A stretch of DNA of 64,000 nucleotides from Citrobacter amalonaticus (GCF_002918555.1 NZ_PQMB01000004.1:176542-240541); one strand, 5' to 3'; shown: positions 30,494-42,312, counted from the stretch's first letter. Notes: a model not told the origin generated them from the letters alone. Made by a program: numbers and translations.

Positions 30494-32239
30494 ATGCCGA
30501 CAACCTATAATAAATTCCCGGAAGTTCATGTTCAGGGTTATGACCACCAGGCCTGGCAAGGCTGGGAATCTGTTCAGTCAGTGCTTAACAGCCGGGTTTC
30601 TGATTCGCCAAAAACGGTACTGACTGTCGATTGCTATCCGGGTGTTAATCTCGACGAGCTTGTTACCCGTTTATTCCCGGCGCTGAATGCCGCGCTGATC
30701 GTTAACATCGAAAATGCGCGTCATGATGAACTGGCTCTTCACGATATGCTGGCACGCAACCTGACTGACGATCGTGTATTCGGCGTTCTCTCCTGTCACC
30801 ATCTTGATGAGTTTTTTGATCAGCAAAAACTGCATCTACTACGGCAACAAATTGATGCGGTTACGGAAGGCCTCGTCATCGTTTATGGTTCGGGCGCCGC
30901 ACTGGCGCACCCTGGCGACCTGTTGGTTTATGCCGATCTCCCGCGTTGGGAAATTCAGCAGCGGATGCGTCATGAAAGTCTCGGCAACTGGGGGGCGCAG
31001 AATCAGGATGAAGATATTCTGCGTCGCTACAAACGCGCTTTTTTCATCGAATGGCGGGTCTTCGACCGGCATAAAACGCCACTGCTCAAGCGCGCCGATT
31101 ATTTGCTTGATACCACACAAGATAATACCCCTGCGATGGTGAGCGGCGACGCGCTACGGGCGGGTTTACAGCAAACCACCTTACAGCCGTTTCGGGTTGC
31201 GCCCTTTTTCGATCCCGGCGTCTGGGGCGGCCAATGGATGAAACAACAATTCGATCTCGATCCCTCAGCGCCAAATTACGCGTGGTGTTTTGATTGCGTG
31301 CCCGAGGAAAACAGCCTGTTACTGCGTTTTGGCAACGTGCGGATCGAGATCCCCTCGCAGGATCTGGTACTGATGTATCCTCGCCCTCTGCTGGGTGAGA
31401 AAGTTCACGCTCGCTTCGGGGCGGAATTCCCGATCCGCTTCGATTTTCTGGATACCATTGGCGGTCAGAATCTTAGCTTCCAGGTGCATCCTGTCACCGA
31501 ATATATCCAGCAACAATTCGGCATGCATTATACCCAGGATGAGAGCTACTACATCCTCGAGGCAGAACCGGATGCCGTGGTTTACCTTGGAACCAAAACC
31601 GGGGTTGAGCCTCAGGAAATGCTGGACTGCCTGCGGGCGGCAGGACGTGGAGAAAAAGAGTTTGATGACGAGCGCTTTGTGAATCAGATCCCTGCACACA
31701 AGCACGATCACTTTCTTATTCCAGCGGGTACGGTGCACTGCTCAGGCGCAGGCACCATGGTCCTTGAGATCAGCGCGACGCCCTATATTTTCACCTTCAA
31801 GCTGTGGGACTGGGGACGCCTGGGTTTAGATGGGTTACCGCGCCCAGTTCATCTGGACCATGGTCAGCAGGTCATCGACTGGCAGCGCGACACGCAATGG
31901 GTTTATGACAACCTGGTCAACCGCATTGAACCCATCGCTGAAGGCGAAGGCTGGCATGAAGAAAGAACCGGCATGCACGAGAGAGAATTTATCGAAACGC
32001 GCCGCCACTGGTTCACCACGCCTGTCACGCACCATACTCACGGCGGCGTTAACGTCCTGAACCTGGTGGAAGGCGCAGAAGCCGTTGTCGACAGTCCGGA
32101 CGGTGCCTTTGCCCCATTTATCGTTCACTATGCCGAGACCTTTATCATTCCAGCAGCAGTTGGCGAATATCGCATTTCGCCCTCTGGCGAAAGCATTGGC
32201 CAGCGGCTCGCGACCATTAAAGCCTGGGTTAGAGGATAA
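30494..32239 (+). CDS. class I mannose-6-phosphate isomerase family protein with extra N-terminal kinase-like domain
   Basis: This is a 581-residue protein. Residues ~230-581 are a type I phosphomannose isomerase domain with zinc-ligand motifs NLSFQVHP (Gln330, His332), QDESYYILEA (Glu350) and PAGTVHCSGAG (His415). Residues 1-220 resemble a uridine-kinase-like P-loop fold (VLTVDCYPGVNLDEL, then LTDDRVFGVL), but a GK[S/T] Walker A is absent, so ATP use is doubtful. It probably converts mannose 6-phosphate, or a related aldose phosphate from the downstream PTS, to fructose 6-phosphate. It is the first gene of the mannose-PTS operon and has a GGAGAAAGAG ribosome site. Confidence 0.8.
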   Translation: MPTTYNKFPEVHVQGYDHQAWQGWESVQSVLNSRVSDSPKTVLTVDCYPGVNLDELVTRLFPALNAALIVNIENARHDELALHDMLARNLTDDRVFGVLSCHHLDEFFDQQKLHLLRQQIDAVTEGLVIVYGSGAALAHPGDLLVYADLPRWEIQQRMRHESLGNWGAQNQDEDILRRYKRAFFIEWRVFDRHKTPLLKRADYLLDTTQDNTPAMVSGDALRAGLQQTTLQPFRVAPFFDPGVWGGQWMKQQFDLDPSAPNYAWCFDCVPEENSLLLRFGNVRIEIPSQDLVLMYPRPLLGEKVHARFGAEFPIRFDFLDTIGGQNLSFQVHPVTEYIQQQFGMHYTQDESYYILEAEPDAVVYLGTKTGVEPQEMLDCLRAAGRGEKEFDDERFVNQIPAHKHDHFLIPAGTVHCSGAGTMVLEISATPYIFTFKLWDWGRLGLDGLPRPVHLDHGQQVIDWQRDTQWVYDNLVNRIEPIAEGEGWHEERTGMHEREFIETRRHWFTTPVTHHTHGGVNVLNLVEGAEAVVDSPDGAFAPFIVHYAETFIIPAAVGEYRISPSGESIGQRLATIKAWVRG

Positions 32240-32243
32240 ACCG

Positions 32244-32672
32244 ATGATCAATATTATTGTTGCTACCCATGGTCCGCTGGCGGAGGCGCTGCTTGCCAGC
32301 AGCCGTATGGTTTACGGCGAATTGCCGCATGTATACGCCGTTACGTTGAGCGAACAAACGGGTATCGAAGGGTTTAAAGATAACTTTTCCCAGGTGCTCG
32401 CCCGTGCAGGACAAAACGCTGACGGCGTGCTGGTGTTATGTGACATGCAAAGCGGCACGCCGTGGAATGTTGCCTGCCATCACGCATTTTCTTCACTCAC
32501 GTTTCCTCCCGTCGCCGTCGTGGCGGGCGTCAATTTCCCCATGCTCCTGCAAAGTGAAGAGATCCACCCTTTAACGGATGTCCATGCCGCAGCCGATGAG
32601 CTACTGGCGTTAACCCTCCCCACACTGATTAAAGCCGCCCCGGTTTTATCCGTTCAGTCAGATGATTTTTAA
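32244..32672 (+). CDS. PTS mannose-family EIIA
   Basis: This 142-residue EIIA starts MINIIVATHGPLAEALLASS, with phospho-acceptor His9. The ATG at 32244 follows AGAGGATAAACC and lies 4 bp after the PMI stop. A longer frame inside the PMI gene is rejected. It receives phosphate from HPr and passes it to the separate EIIB encoded next. Having single-domain IIA and IIB is typical of sorbose/N-acetylgalactosamine-type systems rather than the fused ManX. Confidence 0.9.
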   Translation: MINIIVATHGPLAEALLASSRMVYGELPHVYAVTLSEQTGIEGFKDNFSQVLARAGQNADGVLVLCDMQSGTPWNVACHHAFSSLTFPPVAVVAGVNFPMLLQSEEIHPLTDVHAAADELLALTLPTLIKAAPVLSVQSDDF

Positions 32673-32683
32673 AGGAGCCCGCT

Positions 32684-33178
32684 ATGAGTATTTCTTTTGT
32701 ACGTATTGATGACCGCGTTATCCACGGGCAGCTCGTGACACGTTGGGCCAAAGAGCTGCCCTGTGATGGGATTGTCGCCATTGACGATGCCGTTGCGGCC
32801 GACCCGCTCCTTTCATCGGTCATGAAAGGCGCTGTTCAGGATCTCAAAGTCTGGCTGTTTGATACGGCGACAGCCATTGAAAAACTGCCAAAGGTCATCG
32901 CCAGCGAGAAACGTTATTTCGTGATAGGAAAATCTCCCGTCACGCTGAAGCGTATTGAAGAAGCGGGGATCAGTTTGCAAAACGCCAACGGCAAGATCAA
33001 CGTGGGTCCGATGAGCGCCCGCGCCGATACCACCACGATCGGCCCTAATCAATCGGTCAATGTTGATGAAATCGCCGCTTTTGACTGGCTCACACAGCAC
33101 GGGCATCGGGTTGAATTTCGCCTGGTACCGGATGCCAGCTGTTACAGCTGGCAGGACGCACGACAAAAGCTGAAATAA
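32684..33178 (+). CDS. PTS mannose/sorbose-family EIIB
   Basis: This 164-residue EIIB has the phosphorylation-site segment FVRIDDRVIHGQLVTRW (His14) and a late conserved INVGPMSARADTT motif (~104-116). It transfers phosphate to the incoming sugar through the IIC/IID membrane pair. It lies 11 bp after EIIA with an AAGGAG site. Sequence alone does not tell which hexose or amino sugar is carried. Confidence 0.92.
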   Translation: MSISFVRIDDRVIHGQLVTRWAKELPCDGIVAIDDAVAADPLLSSVMKGAVQDLKVWLFDTATAIEKLPKVIASEKRYFVIGKSPVTLKRIEEAGISLQNANGKINVGPMSARADTTTIGPNQSVNVDEIAAFDWLTQHGHRVEFRLVPDASCYSWQDARQKLK

Positions 33179-33188
33179 GGAGAGCACG

Positions 33189-33986
33189 ATGATTATCGAA
33201 GCTACGTTGATTGGCATTCTTTGCTATCTCGGCGCTCTCAGTAGCCCCTGGCTTCTGGGACTGACCGGTGGATGGTATCTGATCACCCGACCGCTGATTT
33301 CTGGCATGCTGGTTGGCATCATTCTGGGTGACATAAAAACCGGGATTATGATTGGCGTCGCCGTTCAGGCTGTGTATATCGCGATGGTGACCCCTGGCGG
33401 CTCCATGCCCGCCGATCTGAATTTTGTTGCATACCCGGCCATTGCTCTTGGGATCCTCTCAGGCAAAGGCCCGGAGGTTGCGGTCGCGCTGGCGGCAACA
33501 ATCGGTATTGCCGGGACCATTTTATTTAATGCCATGATGGTGCTGAACTCTTTCTGGAACCACCGGGCCGACGTGGCGCTGGAGCGCGGCGACGAACGCG
33601 GGATCTATCTGAACAGCGCCATCTGGCCGCAGGTAACGAACTTTGTTTTGCGCTTCGTTCCCACCTTTATTGCCGTCTATTTTGGCGCACAGTACATCAG
33701 CGGTTTTATGGACAGTTTGCCAAAAGTCATTTTGTCGACGATGAATGTGCTGGGCGGCATTTTACCCGCAGTAGGGATCGCGATTTTGCTCAAACAGATC
33801 ATCAAGAACTACACCATGTTGATCTACTTTCTTGTCGGTTTCGTTTGCATCGTCTTTTTGAAACTCAACATGGTTGCGCTGGTGATCGTCGGTTCGCTCC
33901 TGGCGTTAATCCACTATAACTACAAGCCGGAAGCGCCACAGGCTGCAAATGTGAAGTCGCCCGCCGATGATGAGGATGAATTCTGA
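33189..33986 (+). CDS. PTS mannose/sorbose-family EIIC membrane subunit
   Basis: This 265-residue polytopic membrane protein starts MIIEATLIGILCYLGALSSP. It has the family segments RPLISGMLVGIILGDIKTGI and TPGGSMPADLNFVAYPAIAL. With IID it forms the sugar-conducting channel. It ends TGATG, so its stop codon overlaps the IID start by one base, indicating translational coupling. Confidence 0.93.
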   Translation: MIIEATLIGILCYLGALSSPWLLGLTGGWYLITRPLISGMLVGIILGDIKTGIMIGVAVQAVYIAMVTPGGSMPADLNFVAYPAIALGILSGKGPEVAVALAATIGIAGTILFNAMMVLNSFWNHRADVALERGDERGIYLNSAIWPQVTNFVLRFVPTFIAVYFGAQYISGFMDSLPKVILSTMNVLGGILPAVGIAILLKQIIKNYTMLIYFLVGFVCIVFLKLNMVALVIVGSLLALIHYNYKPEAPQAANVKSPADDEDEF

Positions 33987-34804
33987 TGGAAGACCGTACC
34001 CTTACCCGCAAAGATCTTCGCCGCTGCTGGCGCGCATGGATGATGCATAACCTGTCCTCCATGAGTTTCGAACGACTGGAATCATTTGGCTTTTGCCTGA
34101 GCATGCTCCCCGTCGCGAAAAAGCTCTATCCTGACGCCGCCCAGCGCACTGAAATGCTCCGCCGCCACGCGTCATTTTACAACACCGAACCGCAGATCGG
34201 CGCCATCGTAAACGGCATGGTATTGGGGCTTGAGGAGAAAAAAGCCAATGGCGAACCGATCGACGGAGAAACGATCAACACCCTGAAAGTCGGTCTGATG
34301 GGGCCGATTGCCGGGATCGGTGATTCAATGATCCCCGGAATGCTGATCCCTATCCTGCTCAGCATCGGCATGGCCCTGGCAGCGGGTGGTAATATCCTGG
34401 GGCCACTGTTTTATACCATCGCATGGTTGGCCATCATCATTCCCGGATCGTGGTTCTTATTTTTGAAAGGCTACAAAATGGGCTCCGGCTCGGTGGAAAT
34501 GCTGGTAAGCAGCAAGTCTGCCCGCCTGCGCGAAGCCTTATCGCTGCTGGGTGTTTTTGTGATGGGCGGGGTCGCGGCCAGCTACGTTAAGCTGGGTACC
34601 GGGCTGGAGTTTACGACCAAAGATGGCGTGAATATCCATGTCCAGCAGATGCTGGACGGCATATTTCCTCAACTGCTGCCGCTGGTTGTTGTGCTTGGTA
34701 CCTGGTATTTGATGGCAAAACGCGGTGTTTCTCCGGTGAAAGCGATGATCTTACTTTTGATACTCGCCGCACTTGGAGTAGCAACTGGCCTGTTTGCGGG
34801 TTAA
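33986..34804 (+). CDS. PTS mannose/sorbose-family EIID membrane subunit
   Basis: This 272-residue EIID has the cytoplasmic signature MSFERLESFGFCLSMLPVAK, the loop NTEPQIGAIVNGMVLGLEE and GLMGPIAGIGDSMIPGMLIP. It completes the EII complex with IIC. It is the last gene of the PMI-PTS operon, and a REP follows 16 bp later. Convergent transcription arrives from the cupin isomerase pair. Confidence 0.93.
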   Translation: MEDRTLTRKDLRRCWRAWMMHNLSSMSFERLESFGFCLSMLPVAKKLYPDAAQRTEMLRRHASFYNTEPQIGAIVNGMVLGLEEKKANGEPIDGETINTLKVGLMGPIAGIGDSMIPGMLIPILLSIGMALAAGGNILGPLFYTIAWLAIIIPGSWFLFLKGYKMGSGSVEMLVSSKSARLREALSLLGVFVMGGVAASYVKLGTGLEFTTKDGVNIHVQQMLDGIFPQLLPLVVVLGTWYLMAKRGVSPVKAMILLLILAALGVATGLFAG

Positions 34805-34820
34805 TAACGATAACCTGGAG

Positions 34821-34856
34821 TGCCGGATAGCGGCGTAAACGCCTTATCCGGCCTGC
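34821..34856. repeat. REP palindrome between EIID and cupin isomerase genes
   Basis: TGCCGGATAGCGGCGTAAAC and GCCTTATCCGGC form a REP stem in the convergent gap. I see no strong T-tract terminator here, so the REP may be the only 3' boundary. Confidence 0.75.
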
Positions 34857-34871
34857 GTAACTCACTGGCCT

Positions 34872-35654
34872 TTATGGATGAAAGTTGCACCACTGCTCTG
34901 CGCATTTATCCGGACGAGAGATAAACTGAAAACGTCCGGGATCCTCGAGAAATTGCGCATAAATGGGGGCAGAGGTCAGCGCAAATTCGGTATATTGCCG
35001 GGGCGTAACGGCCTGCAATCGACCGGGAATGTAGCGTGGATTGTGCTGCCAGATAATATGGTTATTCTGCAATAGCGGATACCATGCCAGCCCTTTATGC
35101 GCCCGGACGGCCTCATATTCGAAACCATATTCACGATCGCACCACGCCCCAAAGGTTAAGGGTTGCTCTGGATCGGCAGATATGGTGGCATGTCCCCATC
35201 CTGGCGGCACCAGCACTTTTTCACCAGGCCCGGCAATCACCGCAAAACAACGACCAGGATCGTTATCAACATACTCCTGCATATAAATAATCGCTTTCCC
35301 CTGCCAGATTTCATACAGCTCCGGCGGCGACCACCCGCTATGCTGACTGATACGATGGACATGCCCCTGACTGCGAATCGGCTCCTCACCCAATCGACCA
35401 GCAGCATAGGTCACCACGCCAAACAGCAGCATGCGCTTTTTCAGCTCTTCACGATCCTGCATTCGCGCAACGTCCATCGCAATGGCGTACACCTCTTCCG
35501 GGCCTTCGCAGTGCGGATCACGCAGCGAAGCGCGGATCTGCTCAAGTCGGCGGATTTCCGGCATCGGCCCGGTCACATCATCCCCATAGCTAAAACCCAG
35601 TGGATGATGGTGAATCTTCATATCCAGACCAAAAAGATGGGCAAAATCAGCCAT
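34872..35654 (-). CDS. cupin-type glucose-6-phosphate isomerase family protein, long form
   Basis: This 260-residue cupin has the metal-binding motif RSQGHVHRIS (His98, His100), then Glu112 (SPPELYEIWQGKAI) and His155 (PPGWGHAT). These are the ligand set of the archaeal-type phosphoglucose isomerase (cPGI) family, with extra N- and C-terminal extensions. It overlaps the end of the second cupin gene by 8 bp, so the pair is co-translated. It may act on a sugar phosphate made by the island rather than on glucose 6-phosphate, because the host already has Pgi. Confidence 0.78.
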   Translation of the reverse strand: MADFAHLFGLDMKIHHHPLGFSYGDDVTGPMPEIRRLEQIRASLRDPHCEGPEEVYAIAMDVARMQDREELKKRMLLFGVVTYAAGRLGEEPIRSQGHVHRISQHSGWSPPELYEIWQGKAIIYMQEYVDNDPGRCFAVIAGPGEKVLVPPGWGHATISADPEQPLTFGAWCDREYGFEYEAVRAHKGLAWYPLLQNNHIIWQHNPRYIPGRLQAVTPRQYTEFALTSAPIYAQFLEDPGRFQFISRPDKCAEQWCNFHP

Positions 35655-36210
35655 GTTGCACCGCCTTCACCTGCACGTTGTGGTCAACCTCAAAGACCCT
35701 CAAGCTGAAGCCCTTCGCTAATGCCGCATAATCATGTCCAGCCACCGTTGGCCACACGGCAAGCGCAGAAAGCACCTCACTACCGGTGTTTATTAACCGA
35801 TGAGCGGTAAATCCAGGAATGATGTGGACAGACCCGGCAAAAACCTTTTCCAGCCGCGCTTCACCTTGTTCATTTTGCAGAAGCAGTAATCCGTTACCGC
35901 ACAGGCCAAAATAGACCTCTCCCTGTTCGCGACGCGCATGGAAATGCCCCCGGGTCATGAAAAACTCGCCGCCGACACGCCCTGGATAAAGATGGGTGAC
36001 ACCAGTATAGAGTTCACCTTCAGCAGAGGAAGTATCGAGGATTTCAACGTCATAGACTATCTGCTCACCGGCCAGAAGCTGGCGGGCAGGCTCATCGGCA
36101 AATACGCCAACAAGATCCTGAACTCGAGTGGATTTACGCGATAATGAGCCACCGGCTAAAGCGCCGCTCGCCCATGCCACCTGCGGTGGCTGGATAAAAG
36201 AAAGATTCAT
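35647..36210 (-). CDS. cupin-type glucose-6-phosphate isomerase, short form
   Basis: This 187-residue protein closely follows the archaeal cPGI pattern HLYPGRVGGEFFMTRGHFHA (metal ligands His89 and His91), EQGEVYFGL (Glu98) and GFTAHRLINTG (His137). Such enzymes interconvert aldose and ketose 6-phosphates with Fe2+ or Zn2+. It is the first gene of a two-gene operon with the longer cupin. Operator O5 lies 42 bp upstream of its start. Residues 1-40 are family-specific and show no signal peptide. Confidence 0.82.
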   Translation of the reverse strand: MNLSFIQPPQVAWASGALAGGSLSRKSTRVQDLVGVFADEPARQLLAGEQIVYDVEILDTSSAEGELYTGVTHLYPGRVGGEFFMTRGHFHARREQGEVYFGLCGNGLLLLQNEQGEARLEKVFAGSVHIIPGFTAHRLINTGSEVLSALAVWPTVAGHDYAALAKGFSLRVFEVDHNVQVKAVQHG

Positions 36211-36251
36211 ATGTGTCTCCGGCCCGAGGAGAACAACGCCTTCAGAATAGC

Positions 36252-36269
36252 AGATTAATCGATTAACCT
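36252..36269. promoter_or_regulatory. LacI-family operator O5 (upstream of cupin isomerases)
   Basis: AGATTAATCGATTAACCT has one mismatch to the island consensus and is placed to cover the promoter of the minus-strand cupin operon. A CRP-like half-site (TGTGATGAATAGCAGG on the minus strand) directly adjoins it. Confidence 0.78.
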
Positions 36270-36312
36270 GCTATTCATCACAGAATCTTGCGGGCCGTAT
36301 CACAAACCTTAA

Positions 36313-37227
36313 TTAAGGTGCCAGCTCCAGCACCTCTGCCACCCAGTGCTGAAAACCAACCACATCAATATCCAGCGCCACTTGCGCATTAGCCGGCTGA
36401 CCGAAACGCCCTTCAATATCCACTACCGTTGTACCCGCCGTATATTCGCCCTGTGTTTCTACCGCTACAAAGCACGGTTTTACAGTAAACAGATCCGGGC
36501 GCACCAGCCAGGCAATGGCGCAGAGGTCATGCATCCGCACGCCGGTGCTCATCGTGCCGCTGCGGTAGTGGCTGAACAGCGCATGTAGCATTTTCCCGGT
36601 ACGATTAAGCGTTGGCAGTGTCGCCAGATAATCCGGGGCTAACATCGCCTGATTCGTCACATCCAGCCCGCACATCACAATCTCTATCCCGCTCCGGAAC
36701 ACACGAGCGGCGGCTTCCGGATCGACAGCAATATTGAATTCCGCGTTTGGCGTGAAGTTCCCTCGTCCGGCGGAGCCACCCATAATCACCAGACGGCGAA
36801 TATTGAACGCACACTCCGGATAGTGCATCAGTAGCAGCGCGATGTTGGTTAACGGGCCAATAGCAACCAGAGTGATCGGCTCTGCGGCACTCATCAGCGC
36901 ATCACGAATGGCGATGAACGCTGGTTTTGCCAGAGGTTGTCGTTCATGGGTCACAAAGTCGTAGCCTTCCATACCAGACTCACCGTGAACACAGGCAGCA
37001 TCGCGTAATGAGCGCAAGAGCGGCGTGGCGGCACCCTGCGCCAGAGGAATATCCGCATCCCAGAAATGCAGCAGTTGCAGGGCATTACGGGTGGTTTTAT
37101 CTACAGAGACGTTTCCCGCAACGGTGGTCATGAGCTGCAGGTCAAGCTGTGGGGCAAATAGCGCGGCGGCAATGGCGGCGGCATCATCAATGCCCGGATC
37201 GGTATCAAGAATAATTGGCAGGCGCAT
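36313..37227 (-). CDS. rihC: RihC, ribonucleoside hydrolase
   Basis: This 304-residue enzyme starts [20 protein letters not shown]. The N-terminal Asp cluster (DTDPGIDDA) binds Ca2+ in this inosine-uridine nucleoside hydrolase family. The ATG at 37225-37227 follows GGAGGAAAC. It hydrolyses purine and pyrimidine ribonucleosides to base and ribose. In E. coli it is adjacent to dapB. Here it marks the right boundary of the accessory island. Confidence 0.95.
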   Translation of the reverse strand: MRLPIILDTDPGIDDAAAIAAALFAPQLDLQLMTTVAGNVSVDKTTRNALQLLHFWDADIPLAQGAATPLLRSLRDAACVHGESGMEGYDFVTHERQPLAKPAFIAIRDALMSAAEPITLVAIGPLTNIALLLMHYPECAFNIRRLVIMGGSAGRGNFTPNAEFNIAVDPEAAARVFRSGIEIVMCGLDVTNQAMLAPDYLATLPTLNRTGKMLHALFSHYRSGTMSTGVRMHDLCAIAWLVRPDLFTVKPCFVAVETQGEYTAGTTVVDIEGRFGQPANAQVALDIDVVGFQHWVAEVLELAP

Positions 37228-37285
37228 GTTTCCTCCATAAAAAATGCCAGACATTACGCCTGGCATCTTCGCACAGATTGACGAG

Positions 37286-37434
37286 CAATATCCCCTAAAA
37301 ATTCGGGTTGCAGGAAGGCTGTCTTCGCTGAGAGATAAGAATATCCCTCATTTGCCCCCGGCGCGTACACCTGTACGTAACCTGAGCGAGCGCGAAAAGG
37401 CAGCGCACCGGCAACCTGAAGTATGACGGGTTAT
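37286..37434. repeat. MITE-like intergenic repeat, copy 3 (abuts the ispH stop)
   Basis: The ends are TATCCCCTAAAAATTCGGGT with TGCAGG, and the complement of GGCAACCTGAAGTATGACGG. The interior differs from copies 1 and 2 (GCGAGCGCGAAAAGGCAGCG). The right end runs into the ispH stop: GAG TGA is followed directly by TAACCCGTCATACTTC on the minus strand. Confidence 0.75.
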
Positions 37435-38384
37435 CACTCTACTTCACGCACATCCACACGTAGCTCTTTCGGCACTTCAAAAACAATATTCTCTTCACGG
37501 CCTTCCAGCGGGACGGCTTCGCCACCGCCAAGTTCCTGCAAACGAGCGATCACGTTCTGCACCAGGATATCCGGCGCAGAAGCACCAGCAGTCACACCGA
37601 CGCATTCCGCGCCTTTCACCCACACTTCCTGGATATCGGTAGCATCGTCGATAAGAAACGCCTTTTTCCCCATACGCTGTGCCAGTTCAGCCAGGCGGTT
37701 GGAGTTTGAAGAGTTCTTTGACCCGACAACCAGCACCACATCTGCCTGTTCAGCCATCGCTCGTACCGCTTCCTGGCGGTTGGTGGTGGCATAACAGATA
37801 TCATCTTTCCGCGGCCCGACTATTTTCGGGAAACGGCTCCGCAGGGCGTCAATAACATCAGACGTGTCGTCTACAGAGAGCGTGGTCTGGGTCATGAAGG
37901 AGAGCTTGCCTTCGTTTTTCACATCAAGCGTCCAGACATCATCCGGCGACTCAACCAGATACATTCCCCCTTCCGGGTTGCTGTACTGACCCATCGTGCC
38001 TTCAACTTCCGGGTGACCCGCGTGACCGATCAGAATCGACTCTTCCCCGCGGCGACTGGCGCGTGCCACTTCCATATGCACTTTGGTGACCAGCGGGCAG
38101 GTGGCATCAAAAACGGTCAGGTCGCGGCTTTTCGCTTCGTTACGCACCGCCTGAGACACACCGTGAGCAGAGAAAATCAGAATTGCGCCATCCGGCACTT
38201 CGCTGATTTGTTCGATAAAAATCGCCCCGCGCTCGCGCAGACTATCAACCACGTAGCGGTTGTGCACCACTTCGTGACGGACATAAATCGGCGCGCCGTA
38301 GATGGCCAGCGCGTTTTCTACAATGCTGATAGCGCGGTCTACACCTGCGCAAAAACCGCGCGGGTTGGCCAACAGGATCTGCAT
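37434..38384 (-). CDS. ispH: IspH, 4-hydroxy-3-methylbut-2-enyl diphosphate reductase
   Basis: This 316-residue [4Fe-4S] enzyme performs the last step of the MEP isoprenoid pathway. It starts [20 protein letters not shown] with cluster Cys12, and further cysteines lie in FDATCPLV (~96) and [11 protein letters not shown] (~197). The ATG at 38382-38384 lies one base after the fkpB stop. A 34-codon longer frame overlaps fkpB and is rejected. It is essential and part of the ribF-ileS-lspA-fkpB-ispH operon. Confidence 0.97.
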   Translation of the reverse strand: MQILLANPRGFCAGVDRAISIVENALAIYGAPIYVRHEVVHNRYVVDSLRERGAIFIEQISEVPDGAILIFSAHGVSQAVRNEAKSRDLTVFDATCPLVTKVHMEVARASRRGEESILIGHAGHPEVEGTMGQYSNPEGGMYLVESPDDVWTLDVKNEGKLSFMTQTTLSVDDTSDVIDALRSRFPKIVGPRKDDICYATTNRQEAVRAMAEQADVVLVVGSKNSSNSNRLAELAQRMGKKAFLIDDATDIQEVWVKGAECVGVTAGASAPDILVQNVIARLQELGGGEAVPLEGREENIVFEVPKELRVDVREVE

Positions 38385-38385
38385 T

Positions 38386-38835
38386 TTACGCCTCCAGCGC
38401 CGGATCGATCTCCAGCACTTCAATATCAAAATGAACGGTACGCCCGGCCAGCGGATGGTTGAAATCAACGGTGATCGAATCACCATTAATTTCGCGGATC
38501 ACACCAGGCATCTCACTGCCGTCCATTGCGGTAAAAAGCATAATCGTTCCAATTTCGGGCTCGCCTGCGTCCATAAATTCACGGCGCGAGAAGTATTGAA
38601 TCAGATCCGGATCTGGCACGCCAAACGCGGCATCCGGCTCCAGCGAGAAGGTGGTTTTCGCCCCCTCTTTCAGCCCCAGAAGATGCTGCTCCAGCCCTTC
38701 AGACAGAGATGCGTCACCCAGGCGAAACAGCGCTGGCTTACCGTTGTTACGCGTTGACTCTGCGGTGGAGCCATCGTCGAGCTTTAAGGTGAAGTGCACC
38801 AGCACCGCACTGTTACTCTGTACTGATTTAGACAT
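38386..38835 (-). CDS. fkpB: FkpB (SlpA), FKBP-type peptidyl-prolyl isomerase
   Basis: This 149-residue two-domain SlyD-like PPIase starts [20 protein letters not shown]. The FKBP core is interrupted by the insert-in-flap chaperone domain (~70-125; [20 protein letters not shown]). It is cytoplasmic, with PPIase and chaperone activity. It sits between lspA and ispH, one base before ispH. Confidence 0.95.
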   Translation of the reverse strand: MSKSVQSNSAVLVHFTLKLDDGSTAESTRNNGKPALFRLGDASLSEGLEQHLLGLKEGAKTTFSLEPDAAFGVPDPDLIQYFSRREFMDAGEPEIGTIMLFTAMDGSEMPGVIREINGDSITVDFNHPLAGRTVHFDIEVLEIDPALEA

Positions 38836-38883
38836 GCAGGTTGCTCACTTATTGTGCCCAAAAGCGCAAAGATCGATAAAACT

Positions 38884-38921
38884 TGTAGGCCGGATAAGGC
38901 ATTGACGCCACCATCCGGCAT
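38884..38921. repeat. REP palindrome between lspA and fkpB
   Basis: TGTAGGCCGGATAAGGCATT and GACGCCACCATCCGGCA make a REP stem inside the ileS operon, 5 bp after the lspA stop. Confidence 0.8.
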
Positions 38922-38925
38922 TTGA

Positions 38926-39413
38926 TTACGCCTGTTTTTTCGGCAGAAAACCTTCCAGCACAATCAGTGCCGCACCGACACAAATTGCGCTATCGGCGAG
39001 ATTGAAGGTGGCGAAATGCCAGTCACCGACATAAAAATCAATCATATCGACAACGAAACCATGCCACAGGCGGTCGAACAGATTGCCCAGTGCGCCGCCA
39101 ATAATCAATGCGTAAGCGATGTTGTTCAGCTTCTGCGTCGCCTTAGAGCGATACATCATCACCGTCAGGATGACACAGATACCTATCGCGATACCGGCAA
39201 AGAACCAGCGCTGCCAGCCACCGCTATCGGCGAGGAAACTGAACGCCGCACCGTAATTACGCGCATAATGCAGATTAAGCGACGGGAACAGAGACACCGT
39301 ATCCCCCAGAGCAAAGTTCTGGAGGATCAGGTACTTGCTGCCCAGATCGATAATCAGCACAACCACAACCAGCCACAGCCAGCGCAGTCCTGTTGAACAG
39401 AGAGGCTTACTCA

Positions 39414-39414
<1 letters not shown>
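38926..39414 (-). CDS. lspA: LspA, prolipoprotein signal peptidase II
   Basis: This 162-residue inner-membrane aspartyl protease has four TM segments. Catalytic Asp motifs are [20 protein letters not shown] and [12 protein letters not shown]. It cleaves diacylglyceryl prolipoproteins, for example the DUF903 lipoprotein of this window. Its ATG overlaps the ileS stop by one base (TGATG), so it is translationally coupled. It is two residues shorter than E. coli LspA at the C-terminus, where a REP element follows. Confidence 0.97.
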
Positions 39415-42263
<2,849 letters not shown>

Positions 42264-42312
42264 CAGATTCTCGGTTCCGTATTTATCACGTAGGCATTTA
42301 AGCCGGGTTTGA

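Noticed and set aside
38385-38486. 34-residue N-terminal extension of IspH
   Set aside because: It lies wholly inside fkpB, and the downstream ATG begins the conserved [12 protein letters not shown].
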